NCBI RefSeq assembly: GCF_014898055.3
Contig: NW_023601433.1
Location: forward strand, 69,485,683-69,549,682
Direction of reading: 5' to 3'
DNA: 64,000 nt
DNA from: Talpa occidentalis
Taxonomy: Eukaryota; Chordata; Mammalia; Eulipotyphla; Talpidae
Shown: piece after piece, positions 47,268-64,000 of the stretch
Layout: each line of letters starts with the position of its first letter
Position numbering within the stretch: position 1 is the first letter of the stretch
Position numbers and translations under genes: made by a program
Notes under the pieces: model-generated
Seen by the model: the letters and a program-made list of their open reading frames with translations, nothing else
Told to the model about the DNA's origin: nothing
Databases searched by the model: none

Positions 47268-47533
47268 TAAAGATTTATTTATTTATGCATACAAGAGCTG
47301 GGGTGCAGGCCAGAGATGCGGTGGTAAGAGGATTCACCAGAGACAGAGTAGGGAACAGAACAGGCAGATGTACTGAAACACACTACTGAGGGGAGCAGCG
47401 GGCCAGGCAGGAGAGGTCTGCTCCGCCATGAGGGTCATCTCTCTGGCCTGGGCCTCCTGGGAATTGAACTTGTGTGGTAGTAGCTGCAGTTCACTGTGCT
47501 GCCTCTTAACCCTTTGTGCCGCCAGGGAGGCCC
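47268..47533 (-). mobile_element. tRNA-derived SINE (family B)
   Basis: It reads tail-first (aaagatttatttatttatgc) and ends gccgccagggaggccc. The target duplication ttattatttt flanks it. Confidence 0.92.
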
Positions 47534-48017
47534 TTATTATTTTAATTGCCCACTAAGTATCCATTATATTGCAACAGGTTTGCTGTATTTTGCAAGCAAA
47601 GTGTGGCAGAGGTACAGTATTTGAAAGGGTATCTCATTTAAATCCAATAACACAGTAGATACTTTTTTTCCTTTTTCCCTATGTTGTTATTGTTTCTGTG
47701 AGGGAATAATTCAGACAAGTTAAATAATTGTTTTACTTTACAGAGCTAGGAATTTGGTTTGACTCCCAAATTCATGTTCTTTTCATGCAGTTATCACTAG
47801 GTAAAGGTAAAGGACATCTATTCCTTCTGCTAGAAAAGTCAAATATCATCGGTAGATAGGAGCAAGGTTAGACCAGTGCAAACATTTACCAGAGAGCCCT
47901 GCCAGGTACAGCAAATAAAGGGGAGAGATGGAATGTGTACAGTAGGTAATTATTTAAAGTCAGGACCAATTATTACAAGTAGATAGTATTTAAAAATATA
48001 TATGAATTAAGTTTCAA
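47534..48017. other. Intergenic, beside ARHGAP21 3' end
   Basis: A reverse MIR-like fragment lies at about 47610-47800. Nothing else is recognised. Confidence 0.45.
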
Positions 48018-48820
48018 GCCATGCAAAGTTCACGAAAACAATTTTATTTCCAGTGTTTAATTGGGTATGCACACAGGCATGACACAGGTTTGGATTCATT
48101 AAGTCCTCATGCAAATTATATTCTTCTCGATAAAGAAGCCAGTTTCATCAGGTCACTATCTACACAGCTATGTTACAACAGTTATATCAAATCTGGTATC
48201 TGAAGAAAAGATACACATATAATATGTTCATTTAAGTTACGTATTTTACAGAAAGATTAAAAATTCAAGTCACACAAAACTCAGAAACTGTATTAAAAGT
48301 TTGAATATAAAACTCAGATTCAACTGGAATGACTAAAGAATGAAGTTCTGTATCCACCTGTGTTAAAACTGGTAAATGTAGTGAAATTTGTTACCCATAA
48401 AATGCCTTCATTTATTCAATGTAAGTTATCTAATTTTAACAATTATGGCACCCTAAAAACCAAATGTATTTTTATGATGAGGCACTTCTGTTAGTGATGA
48501 AACCAAAAGAACAAATTTGCTGCATACTAATGCCAGCTAATTTCTTCAGTAATCTTGGGTATACACTATGTAGTAAGTTGCAACAAATACATTGTTTATT
48601 TGTATACAACTATCCAATATAATTTTAAATATATTTATATATATATATATGTTCCTCTGGCTGTAGTAATGCACTGTAAAGCTATTTCACAGTGCAAAAT
48701 GATGAAACCAGCCCAAATGAAGGCTGCATAATAACAATTCTGGTACAAGAAAATATTTACAGAGTTACTGGAACGTGTAACAGTAGCTTTTTTTATTTGC
48801 TGCAGTGGACTACCCCCAGG
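48018..48820 (-). other. ARHGAP21: ARHGAP21 3'UTR (end approximate)
   Basis: AT-rich sequence follows the stop on the minus strand. AATAAA signals read as tttatt on the plus strand lie at 48595-48600, 48411-48416 and 48043-48048. The most distal one gives the longest 3'UTR. A TA microsatellite lies near 48638-48650. Confidence 0.6.
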
Positions 48821-50512
48821 TTAAAGACAGGGATGAAACTGTGCTTTATTGCCCGGGATTTCAGACAGTTTATGAGGTGGGGCATTCGCTGTAGAACTAG
48901 CATTTTGGCTCATGTTCTGGAAGGTTTCCCCATTGATTTGGTCAGGTGACTGTGGCGGTGTGGAAAGAACGGGCCTATTCGTTGAAGCCACAGTCCTGGG
49001 AGAACTGCCTGCATCAGGCTGAAGAGACAGAGGTGTGTCCGCCACGGCTATTTCGAACGTACTCGGGTTCCCTGGGCTGGGGTCTCCGGCCTCTCCTCTG
49101 CTGAGGTCAGATGCACTGGTGCGTAAGCGCTCCCTCGCCAGCCAGTCTGAGATGGAGAGGTCCTGGGCCGAGCACTTCGGTTTTAACCGATTCACAGCTG
49201 AAAGTTCCGATTCTCTCTCCCCGCTGTGCTCGTGAGCTTTCCAAAAATTCAGAACACTGATTTCAGAGGCATCTCTCTGCCCTCCCAGCGTATGCCTGCG
49301 CTTGATGTTTTTCCTTTTAGCTGTCTCGCCACTGGGTTTTTGACTTCCTACTCCAAACATATCGTCGGCCGGTGCCCTGGGTCTCAATTTTAACCGATCT
49401 GCTATTTTCGTTTTCCACGTGGGTTCTTGCTTTTCCGACTCACTCCTGCTGGGTGGTGTTAGCAAACTCCCTGTTGACTTCCCTTTTTTCATCACATCAA
49501 ACACTTTACTTATTGATGGTGCTTCTTTCTCATTCTTGGCTTCTCCCAGACTTCCACTGTCTGACTTGAATCTTGCAGATTTTTTCCTGGACAGTGTATC
49601 ACATTCGATCAGTTTATGGGAGCTAAAGAGCTGTCTCCGGCTCTCTAAGCTTGGGGTTAAGCTGCCCTCAGTACCACTTACTTCGCTTCCTTCCGAATTT
49701 CTCCTGGACTTAGTAATGTCTTGCAGTTTCCCCCGGAAAAGTCTCTCTGACGCCAAAGCTGTGGGGAACACGGGAAAGTCATTCTCACTGTCCGTTTCCA
49801 CAGGCCGCCCTTCGCTGATGAGCTCGCTCCGCTCGTCGTCGGCCTCGTCCCCTCTGCTCTCAGCCACAGACTGCACTTCGGGGCTCAGGCGGCTGGAGTC
49901 CAGGCTGGTCAGGTACGTGGTCGATGATGTTGTCGAGTAGTCTGAGGTGATGGTGCCGACATTGGCCAAAAACTCACTATGCTTGTTTTCTGGACTGGTG
50001 GATTTCTTAGTGGAAAACCTTGCCAGGGAAGCCTGGGAAGAAGTGCTAAGCAAAGTGCCAGAGTCAGACCCTGTTTCTTCACAGTGGGGGGGCTTCAGTG
50101 TCACCAGTGATTTGGGACTTTCCTTCAGCGTGGAGAAGTGACAGCTCGGAGCTGGTGACTTGTGTTTTGAGTTGTGTGGCGGGGAGGGCTCCTCCGCGGG
50201 CACGCTCTCCTTCCGTAGTGAGGCCTTCTCATCTTTTGTCACACTGGGGTCTTTCTTAGCATTATTTTCTTTGGGAATGACAGTCCGCTGCTTCCTGCCC
50301 GATGTTTCGCTTTCTTTTTTGGTGTCTTCTTTGATATCATTGTGACACTGCTCTGCATTTTCTTTCTTTAAGAATACATTGTCCAGTTCATCTTCTGAGC
50401 TGCTAGGTTGTGCTTTTTCTTTTGGCTTTTTTCTTTTGCGACTAGCAGCTGCAAAGATGGAGGATACCAGCAGTTCCCTACTGTATTGATCTTTTCCAGA
50501 TCCCCAAGAACC
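48821..50512 (-). CDS. ARHGAP21: ARHGAP21 terminal coding exon, C-terminal tail
   Basis: ARHGAP21 is a large Rho GTPase-activating protein of the Golgi and cell junctions. It acts mainly on Cdc42 and RhoA, and it is recruited by ARF1. This last exon (563 codons plus stop) is the disordered tail after the GAP domain. It begins [20 protein letters not shown], then [14 protein letters not shown], a nuclear-localisation-like basic run. It continues Ser/Lys/Glu-rich with conserved patches [40 protein letters not shown] and [20 protein letters not shown]. It ends KAQFHPCL before TAA at 48821-48823. The acceptor is gattgcttctcag. No frameshift is seen. Confidence 0.96.
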   Translation of the reverse strand, partial: GSWGSGKDQYSRELLVSSIFAAASRKRKKPKEKAQPSSSEDELDNVFLKKENAEQCHNDIKEDTKKESETSGRKQRTVIPKENNAKKDPSVTKDEKASLRKESVPAEEPSPPHNSKHKSPAPSCHFSTLKESPKSLVTLKPPHCEETGSDSGTLLSTSSQASLARFSTKKSTSPENKHSEFLANVGTITSDYSTTSSTTYLTSLDSSRLSPEVQSVAESRGDEADDERSELISEGRPVETDSENDFPVFPTALASERLFRGKLQDITKSRRNSEGSEVSGTEGSLTPSLESRRQLFSSHKLIECDTLSRKKSARFKSDSGSLGEAKNEKEAPSISKVFDVMKKGKSTGSLLTPPSRSESEKQEPTWKTKIADRLKLRPRAPADDMFGVGSQKPSGETAKRKNIKRRHTLGGQRDASEISVLNFWKAHEHSGERESELSAVNRLKPKCSAQDLSISDWLARERLRTSASDLSRGEAGDPSPGNPSTFEIAVADTPLSLQPDAGSSPRTVASTNRPVLSTPPQSPDQINGETFQNMSQNASSTANAPPHKLSEIPGNKAQFHPCL

Positions 50513-53404
50513 CTGAGAAGCAATCAGAGAAATAAGACTTTGAACATGAGAACACTGTAACATTTCTTACTAAATAAACTGTGCTAAAGCTTTAGAAGCA
50601 CTAACAGTTTTTTTAATTTCCTTTTAACTTGTACCTAAGATAAATTTTTATTTTTATTTAACTAGTTCCATATCCAGCCTGGGGGTATTTATTTGCCAAG
50701 CCAAACAGCTGCTATTCATTTGCTAAGTCACAGCTCACATACATCTGTCTTTTAGGAAATATTCTGTGTCTAGTGCCATCTGGCATGCTGGATTCGAGTT
50801 CATTTTTCTGTACCGACTTTCCCTGCTCAAGCAGTGCTCTGACAAGCTTCAGGCTCTTTCATCTGGAACACAGGCTTAAGAGTTAAACAATATTCCAACA
50901 TAATTGAATGTAAGAGTTATATACTTATATATTTTATGGCTGATTTCAATTTTCTAATTACAGACACCATATGACACAGCTACTGTATCAGACAAGCTCA
51001 TTAAGATAAAGGAATTCTTTGGTCTTCCATTAGTTCAGCGAGGCTGGATTTCAGGGACTTGCCTTAAGGAAATCAGGTTGGTAATGTCTTCGTTTATCTC
51101 AAGGTAAAAACAAAATTACAAAGTTTAAATAACAAAGTCAATTAAAGATCTTAAATCCTTACTATGGATATATTAGTACCCTGTTATTGGTAAAGTTGTG
51201 GTGAAGGTTAGTGGTTGTATTAGTTATGTGGAATTTGCTCTTGATGATAACTAATTAATTTGTTCATAAATGCCTATAGGCTGAGTAAATGCTGATATTA
51301 GAGGTCAATAAATACTTGTTGGTTTATGAAACAAATCCTTGGAATCTGATTGCAGAACTAAGCTTACCAGAGGGCGGTCCAATGGACCTTGGTGGAGGGT
51401 TATTGATACTTTCGTGGTGGGCATGGTGTGACCCCATACTCCTAAAATGTATTAAGTGTCATAGACCAACGCCTCAGTTTAAAAGAGAGAAAAAAATTTA
51501 AATGCTTGGTTTTATTGCCCACCATGTAGTAAGACAAGTACACAGCAGGAAATAAGCTGAGTAATAGCAGCAGAAAGTATATTTTCCTATTGTCATAAAA
51601 ACCCTAGGCAAGCTAAAAGTGCTGTGCTTGAAGTCTTGAGGGAAAAAGTAGAAATTTAGCTGCTGCATTAAAAAGATGCACCAAAATAAATTAACAGAAG
51701 TTTCTTTTAGTAAGTTATAAAGGTTTGCATAATTTATCTAGTACCTTTCTAATAGTTATTCACATGTTGCACATTCGGCTGCAGACTGTAGGGGATAAAT
51801 GCTGTGATTGGGCTCTGAACTAGGAGACCTGAAATTAGGATGTTCCTTCCCGCTGCTTTCCTGCGTATGACAACTGAGCAAGTGGTTGACTTTTAAACTG
51901 ATCAATATCCTTAAGTGAGAAGCAATTAGAAGATACTCTTTCAGATTCCTGAAGTTCCTTTTTAAAATCTGTTGATTTTGTGATCACATAAGTCTTGGAA
52001 CAAATGCCTATTTTACAATTTAGAAAGAGTTATACCATTTGGAGATTATTGTATCATAGGCATGGTAGAAACACTACCATCATTAAGGCAAAGAGACTGT
52101 CTTAACAATAGGTTAAGAAACATGAATCTAGTACAGTGAAGGTGGAAAATTCAAACTGGCCTGTCTGATCTAAAATCTTCTGGTAAGAGAAGAAGGGAAT
52201 TAACTTCTAGAGTAAAGAAATATAAGGAGAAATGACAACTAAATTTAAGGAATGATTCTTGATTGTACTCTGCACAGGAAAATTTAAAAAAATTAAACAT
52301 CATTGGGGTAATTGGAGAAATTTGTATAAAAACTATACCTTAGGAATTTCTAAGTATGTAATTATACTATGATGTTATAAGGGACCACCCTCATTCTTAA
52401 GACATACCTGATGAAGTAGGGGAAGTGGTATCATGTGTACAAGTAACTCTAATGGTTCAGAAAAAAAGCCTATATCAAGATTTACCAACTGATGAAATCT
52501 TTTTTGAATGATGAAAAAAGGTTTGGGTGTTGTCATTCCAGTAAATTTTTATCTATAATTTTTCAAAATAAAAAGTTGGGGCAAAAAGTGAAAATCGTAA
52601 GTGGTAGAAAATAATATATGATTAAAAAATATATGATCAATAAAATAATATATGATTAATATCTGATTAATAATTTAATCATATGCCACCCCATTATGAT
52701 ATTTAAAGAGGACATGGAATTCAGTGCCATTTCTAACTAGAACAATGTTTCAGCAAATTTATCGACAATTCCAGTGCCTACCACTTCAGGCGAGCAAAGT
52801 TTGGACAAAATGAGTAAATAAAAATTGCAAAGGACTCTAAGAACATCCTAAAAACCACTCAAAAGTTGTGATTTGGTGGTGATGTTAATGCAAGTTATGT
52901 AAAAAAAAAAATACTGATACTCAAAGCAAAATTACTGATTTGCTGAAAGGAAGGAATCTATATTTTCTATAAAAATATGTAATAACAGAAAGTCTTTGTT
53001 ACTAGTGAAGTATTCACAGATATGACATGATGTTTGAGATTTGTTTCAAAATAGTCCCCCAAGGAGGACATGTAGGAAGGTGGTGCATGGCTCAAACAAG
53101 CTTGGCTGTATCAATAACTGTTGAAGCTGGATAATGGAGCTTGGGGGCTCACCACACTATCCTCTCTGCTTTTGTATGTTAGAAAATTTTCATATTAGAA
53201 GAAGAGAAAAAAGATATCTCTTTGTATGATGCTAGCCTATGCTGAAAGAACCCAAACATTCCAACTTACATCCCAATATTCTGCTGTCCTATTTAACGTC
53301 CCTTATCAGATTTTGTTGCTCTGTCATCAGACATAGGCTAATCACAACAATCAGTGAAAAGGCAATTTTCCCTTCAAACATTGAAAAATTGTTCAAAAAT
53401 GTAC
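50513..53404. other. ARHGAP21: ARHGAP21 intron
   Basis: AT-rich with an old LINE-like stretch at about 53035-53210. No other exon is supported. Confidence 0.55.
53035..53210 (+). repeat. Old L1 3' end fragment
   Basis: The text atagtcccccaaggagg, gttgaagctggataatggag and ctctctgcttttgtatgtta follows a typical old mammalian L1 3' end. Confidence 0.6.
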
Positions 53405-53436
53405 CTTAGATTTAGTTGAGTCACTAGTAGCTGAAT
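53405..53436 (-). CDS. ARHGAP21: ARHGAP21 small coding exon (32 nt)
   Basis: On the minus strand a long T-rich tract and cttacag precede it, and gtac follows. It completes an Asp codon, then SATSDSTKSK. The size, 32 nt, is not a multiple of three, so skipping it would shift the frame. Confidence 0.88.
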
Positions 53437-55455
<2,019 letters not shown>

Positions 55456-55770
55456 CTATGGTTAACAAACAAAGATTTCTTCATCATCACTTCAAAGATA
55501 CTTAAAAATTCAAACAAAATTTAGTAAAAGATACATTATTGCCTGGAGCACATGTCCTGAAATTTTTTACACTGTTTACACATATTTACGTACAAAATGA
55601 GCATCTTACTTGTATTTTTATTAAATCAGAAACTGAGGGAGCTATAGACCTGCTTCCGGGTGCAAAGTGGACAATAACATACAGAGCAGGAGGGTGGCAT
55701 TGTTGTAGCACCTGGCTCTCGTGTCCCGAATGAAAAAAATAGAGTGTAACTGCTGATCGATGATACTTAC

Positions 55771-55812
55771 AAGAGGTTCTTCAGCACCTTCTTCTGTGAA
55801 AAACCAGTCATG
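55771..55812 (-). CDS. ARHGAP21: ARHGAP21 small coding exon (14 codons)
   Basis: It encodes HDWFFTEEGAEEPL, phase 0 both ends, with gtaagt donor. The run closes the RhoGAP domain. Confidence 0.93.
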
Positions 55813-55953
55813 CTAAAATTTAAAATAAAAAGGGTGAAAAGAGAAATCAAACAACGCTTTAAATATGTCTCTATTTGGGAAGATCACATAGGAAAAAGAA
55901 TAATTTTTTTTAGAAGAAGAAATCATAGCCAAATTCTGTCCTACCAAGGATCA

Positions 55954-57013
<1,060 letters not shown>

Positions 57014-57063
57014 TTATATGTTGAATTCTAACAGCAGCTCCAAAAATATAAAATAATACCTAC

Positions 57064-57137
57064 TAATCTTTTTAATGTTCTCAGACGATCCAGAGGATCT
57101 TCTTTACGATTAGCTTCAATAAAGTCGGCATATTTAT
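57064..57137 (-). CDS. ARHGAP21: ARHGAP21 RhoGAP exon
   Basis: It completes an Asp codon and encodes [20 protein letters not shown] then LKRL. The donor reads gtaggt, a weaker than usual site. It joins in frame with its neighbours. Confidence 0.93.
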
Positions 57138-57299
57138 CTGACAACAAGAACAACAGAACATTTATCTTATATCACTCAGGTGAGTTGTAATTTAGTTTTC
57201 CTTTAACATTTAATTTTAAGCTACACATACAAAAAATGTAGGGAAGACTGCCCTTTCTCCCCTCCAAAAGAGTTTGTCTTTAAAACTGCTATAGTTTTG

Positions 57300-57445
57300 T
57301 TTTTAAAGACTGATTTATTTATGCAAGAACTGGGGTACAGGCCAGAGGTGTGGGAGGGTGAGAGAATTCACCAGTGATAGAGCGGGGAGCAAAACAGGCA
57401 GAAGGACCAAAAACACTGCTGAAGGGAGCAGCGGGCCACACAGCA
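57300..57445 (-). mobile_element. tRNA-derived SINE, truncated
   Basis: It reads tail-first (gatttatttatgcaagaact), then the body (gagagaattcaccagtgata), and stops near gcagcgggccac. The tRNA-like head is missing. Confidence 0.8.
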
Positions 57446-57654
57446 TATAGTACACACAACATATTTGGCTTATCTGAAAAAATGTTTTTCTACAAACTGT
57501 ACCTTATTATGGCTTAAGTCTTTTGATTCAATAACAATTTATTTTTAACTTGACTACAAATATGCATGAACAGGAAATATATATTAAACAATTTTATTAA
57601 CTCATTGTCTAGGAGGAAAAAAATTCCAAATGACAATAAATAGCAATTATGCTT

Positions 57655-57755
57655 TTAAAAATATTTATTTATATACATGTATTTTACGTCATTGTTCATT
57701 TTTGTACAATGTTTGATTTCTCCTCTTAGGTGTAGTCTCCATACATAATTATGCT
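57655..57755 (-). repeat. LINE-like 3' end fragment, copy 2
   Basis: The text cattgttcatttttgtacaa and taggtgtagtctccatacat is the reverse complement of the element at 63447-63625. Confidence 0.65.
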
Positions 57756-57868
57756 TTATACATAAGTAAGAATGAAACAAAATATCCTTATTCCGTCAAT
57801 AAAAATATTTTCTTCTGGTGGAATTTAATATTCTATGGTGTTCCAACAATGTAACTTTAAGCTGTTTA

Positions 57869-59807
<1,939 letters not shown>

Positions 59808-59947
59808 CTTTACTGAGCAGTCTCCTTTCTGACTCCTCCTTGGGAGAGTGCGGGCTTTGAGTCTTTGGCTCTGATTTAGCACCAAGCAAAGTCTGCCGGA
59901 TGCTGAGACTCTGGCGAGGTGTTTTTGGCAACTGTTCTGCTTTGCTG
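59808..59947 (-). CDS. ARHGAP21: ARHGAP21 linker exon
   Basis: It completes a Ser codon, then [20 protein letters not shown] and [20 protein letters not shown]. Basic and Ser/Pro-rich, it is a disordered linker between PH and RhoGAP domains. It ends with the first base of Asp, donor gtactg. A second AG three bases in could act as an alternative acceptor (NAGNAG-like). Confidence 0.93.
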
Positions 59948-60022
59948 CTGAGAGAAAGGAACATTTTGTAGCAATTACCTTCTTTACATCCAAATTAACC
60001 TGTAGGCAGGGTGAATTCTCAC

Positions 60023-60087
60023 CTCATCAGGCTGTTATATTCTTTTATTCTTCGACTAATTAGATCTCTGTTTGTCACTCCAGTATC
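60023..60087 (-). CDS. ARHGAP21: ARHGAP21 exon after the PH domain
   Basis: It encodes DTGVTNRDLISRRIKEYNSL then M and two bases of Ser. This helix follows the PH domain and is part of the ARF1-binding region in the human protein. The acceptor is ttttctgtag and the donor gtgaga. Confidence 0.93.
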
Positions 60088-60689
60088 CTACAGAAAAAAT
60101 GGGAGGTAAAATTAAAAAGTCATTTCTAAATATATATAGAGACCCCTATTTGGTTTGAAGCTAGCTACTGCATTACTTTGCTTATTCAATAGAAACATCA
60201 TATTTTACTCTCAGTGAAGCTGCTTTAAAACCTCTGTTCAACATCACAAGACAACATCATGATGCGACAAATGGCCTGGTGCCAAACCCAACTGAAGATT
60301 TTATTTTCTATACCCTGCAATACCTAGAACAGTGCCAGCAAAAATAAAGTGTGCTAACTTAATTATCTGTTCATGTTAACAAATGACTGGGAAGCACAGA
60401 AGCAGTTTCATCTTTCACTAATACCAAAAAGAAATCTCAGCATTTAAAAATACAGTTGGATATGAGATGAAAAAATGCTGCCAAAAATTATTGATTCGTT
60501 TATAGGTGCACTGAGACTACAGGTCAATTAATATCAGAAATGGCAGATTACCAAAAGAGAAGTTTTTTTTTACTTGTCTCGTTTTGATTATAATGAAAGA
60601 CAATACAATTTACAAAGAGTACAATATTTAGAGTGTAAAGCATTCCAAATTCAAATACTTTCTCTCCATTTACCAGTTAAGAGCGCATG

Positions 60690-60880
60690 GCTAAGATCTA
60701 GAATAAGATTCCCTGGTTTTAAACCCTGCTGTTGACACCTAGCTATGTTACCTGAGGAAGCTACTTAACCACTCTTGGCCATACAGTTTCTTTTTAAAAT
60801 GGTGATGACAATGGAACACATTCCTGTGGCTGTTGAGATAATTCACATAAAATGTTTAAGAGTGTCCGGACGCCATATGA
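60690..60880 (+). repeat. MIR-like SINE fragment
   Basis: The text gctatgttacctgaggaagc then acttaaccactcttggccat follows the forward MIR core. Confidence 0.65.
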
Positions 60881-60959
60881 AACTTGCTCAGTGATTTATT
60901 AAAATTCAATCTATAAAACTGGGACAAAACACCTGTGTTTTAAGATTAGATGATGATGA

Positions 60960-61085
60960 TATTATGATTGACATCAAGTAAAGGTTCATTAACTGCCAGG
61001 CACTACACTGCATTCTTCATAAGAATTCTCATTCAACCTTAAAACAGTCCTATGTTTCACAGATGAAGTCACTGAAAGTATTTTA
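60960..61085 (-). repeat. MIR-like SINE fragment
   Basis: The text actgccaggcactacactgc then tttcacagatgaagtcactg resembles reverse MIR. Confidence 0.55.
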
Positions 61086-62169
61086 AGGACACTCTACTGC
61101 CTTATTGAGTACCTGACACATACTAGGTGTTTACTTATTCCTTTGAAGTGTTACTTACAGATGAAATTTACATTCAAGTTCTTACTCTCCCTGTTTACTT
61201 TGTAAAAATTCAGGTTTGATGCTCTCTGTATAAGGCATGATTGTTGTACTGATAAGGCTCTGGTGTTAATTTTTCATCACAAACAAGGCAGAGCTTAAAC
61301 TATAAGAGAAAAATAAAGCACAGGCATTTTCCCTGTGGCAAAGTTTTGATTTGAATGGGCTATAATGGAAATGACTAAAGTAGAGAACATCATCAGCATA
61401 ACCATACAGTTAATGTAGGTGTTCCTGCAATTATAGGGAAATGATGCACTTTTTTCCACAAAAGTGAGAACACTGTAAGAGAAACTGTACCGTGATATGA
61501 GAAAAGATATTCTTAGGCAAAAGCTAGACCTAACTGTTGAATGTGCATATGAAATTTTATAGCTATATACATTTCAAAAACTACCTTTACTACTGAAATT
61601 CCTGCTATAAAAATATTTTAATGGCGTGAGCCAGAAATTCCTTAGTTCTTAAACTATTCCTTATTAAAAAGAAAAACGAACTTATAATTACTTTTGCTAA
61701 TTCACGTTTTCTTACAAACCAATTTTTCCATCACAATTGGTTATATTCTTATATAATTCCATTTACAAAATCATAATATTCTTGTATTTACATAGAAATG
61801 TTTAGATAAGCATTTTCACTAAAACTGAAGCCCTACAACAATCCTGTTTATGAGATAAGGAAATAGATGTGCAATTATATAGTTACAAAGGTAATGACCA
61901 GGACTGGAAACTTTATTCTCCTGATCTGTGGGGTTCACTCTTCTGAAAAAAAAATTCAGAATATATGAATAACCTATCTTTCCAGTTTAGTAATGGTAAT
62001 TTTCCAACTTTTTCTCTAATTGATTTTATGTTTATTCAGCACCTATGAATGACAGGTTTAATATCAAGACCACAAACTGAAGCCAATGAGGTGAGTCCTG
62101 CGGATTCCAACACTCCCAACTGTAGTAGGGCAAATCCTATTTGTTTTAGAGCCAAACCACGCAGGATGT

Positions 62170-62330
62170 ACAGCACAGATTAAAGCACTCAGTCTCTGGA
62201 AATAGTTGGGTTGGGTCTGAATCAAGGTTTTACCACTTAAGCAAGTTATTCACTCTCCTCAAACCTCATCAATAATATGAACAATTATGGACTTTGCAAG
62301 GTTGCTATTGGATTAGAACTTCTGCTATTT
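62170..62330 (+). repeat. MIR-like SINE fragment
   Basis: The text gcaagttattcactctcctc and aacctcatcaataatatga follows a degraded MIR core. Confidence 0.6.
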
Positions 62331-62677
62331 TTAAGTAGAATATTCCTATTTGGTATGCTTTGGTGGGTTATTTTTTGGGTCTGGGAATGATATTACCATT
62401 AATTTAAATGGGGAAACTTTTGAATGTTTCCACAATTAAAAAGTAGGCTACCACCTCGTAGCCTACCACCTCCTACCAAACAGGAATGTTCTACTTTCTG
62501 ATAGCAAGGAAAACTGTAATGTATATAAAGTGCTTAAAACATAGCATAAAATAAAAAAGTATTTTTTGTTTTCTTAACAAAACATAAAAACAAAGTACAC
62601 TTGAGTTTTTCTTCTCATTATATTAAGTGAAAATAGCATACGGTAATTTTTTAAAACACCAGATTCTTTCTTCTTTA

Positions 62678-63010
<333 letters not shown>

Positions 63011-64000
63011 CTAGAAAACACAAAACAGTCAGGAATACTGAATAATTAGCTAAATCTCCATAACAGGGAAGCCATAGAAAGCAACACTGTTAACACATAA
63101 ATGCTACTAAATGCAGCAGGTATCTGATCTGCCTCAACGCAAGTATTTGTTAGGAGAGGAAGGACAGAAATCTGGGTGCATGAACCACATTAGGCCAGTG
63201 TATTACTTCAAAACCAAGGATAGTGAAGTCAGTTTTAATTTAGTCAGGAAAGTAACCAAGTAATTGATTAAATAAGTATCACAAATTAAGATACATAAAA
63301 TGTGAAGGGAATAAAAGGAAAAATATCAGTCGGAAACACTTTTGAGTAAAAGGAATGCTTAAGTGTTAGATCATGCAAAGACAAACACTGCAAAAGGAGA
63401 TCCTAAAATGTAAGTAAAAGTGATGAATTAAGCTATAAAAAACAGGAATTGGGGGTGAGGAGGGAAGGGCGAGGGGTCAAAACGGGAGGGAGAGCATAAG
63501 GGACTATGGTGATGGGTCATGGGTGCTGTTGTGGTGCGAGAATTATGGGGACTACACCTGAGAAATAGTGTACAAAAATGAACAATGATGTAAGAAAATA
63601 AGTTAATAAAATTATATATGAGAAATACTCTTTAAAAAGCTATCAAAACTGATAAAATTTATATGGTCAAGCAAAATAATTCACATGCAAGGTCAATTTT
63701 CTTCAAAATTTTAAACTTCTAACAACATTACAATTTTCTTAAAAGAATAAATAAGCTGCCCAAATATAGGTAATCCTCATGGTCAAGTTCTTACTATATT
63801 AAAATCTACTTAATGAAGCATATATTTATAATATGGATATTTATTTACATTCCTTAAAATGGATAAAGTGAAACAAAGTGAGAAAGACAACTTAAAAGAG
63901 TAAACTGGGAAAAGTTAAATACATTATTAAAATAGTGTTGCCTTTCTCTAAAGGACTACTCTGTAATCTACAACTAATGAGAAAACAGTTTCTTCGTTTT
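63011..64000. other. ARHGAP21: ARHGAP21 intron, truncated by the window end
   Basis: Contains the LINE-like 3' end at about 63447-63625. No exon is recognised. Confidence 0.55.
63447..63625 (+). repeat. LINE-like 3' end, copy 3
   Basis: A G-rich stretch (gtgaggagggaagggcgagg) is followed by gagcataagggactatggtg, gggactacacctgagaaata and tgtacaaaaatgaacaatga. It ends in an AT-rich tail. This is the best-preserved copy of a family also seen at 6.3 and 57.7 kb. It looks like an L1 3'UTR, but I cannot name it. Confidence 0.6.

Noticed and set aside
49419..49940. A 173-codon plus-strand open frame
   Set aside because: It is antisense to the ARHGAP21 last exon and has no protein-like pattern.

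Overview
This is ordinary nuclear DNA of a placental mammal. Small exons with GT/AG borders sit in long AT-rich introns among dense repeats. About 19 tRNA-derived SINEs share heads of the form GGCCTCCCTGGTGGCGCA, followed by a B-box-like GGTTCGATCCC and a tail rich in AATAAATAAATCTTT. They resemble lineage-specific SINEs of a laurasiatherian, possibly a bat, but I cannot name the species.

Two convergent genes fill the flanks. Positions 1478-22893 (+) carry the last eleven recognisable coding exons of KIAA1217 (sickle tail, SKT). Spliced, they give one open frame of 1210 codons plus stop, followed by a 3'UTR with several AATAAA signals near 23.8-24.4 kb. Positions 63010-48821 (-) carry thirteen coding exons of ARHGAP21. 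Spliced, they give 1009 codons plus stop: most of the PH domain, a linker, the complete RhoGAP domain with its arginine finger, and the long C-terminal tail. Its 3'UTR runs leftward to about 48.0 kb. Both genes enter the window incomplete at their 5' ends.

The roughly 24 kb between the two 3' ends (24.1-48.0 kb) has no gene I can support. It holds most of the SINEs, several solo-LTR-like remnants (including three copies of one family, two forward and one reverse), and an RPL32 processed pseudogene split by an antisense LTR. It also holds one short CpG/GC-box-rich island with a CTCF-like motif near 27.9-28.0 kb, and a second CTCF-like motif near 31.88 kb. An 81-bp mariner-type MITE lies in a KIAA1217 intron.

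I found no novel biological system. The best leads are a possible 36-nt in-frame microexon and a strong internal splice donor in KIAA1217, the small intergenic CpG element, the three-copy LTR family, and the LTR-in-pseudogene nesting. Splice borders were read by eye and checked by frame continuity. Gene identities come from remembered similarity to the human proteins, not from a search.
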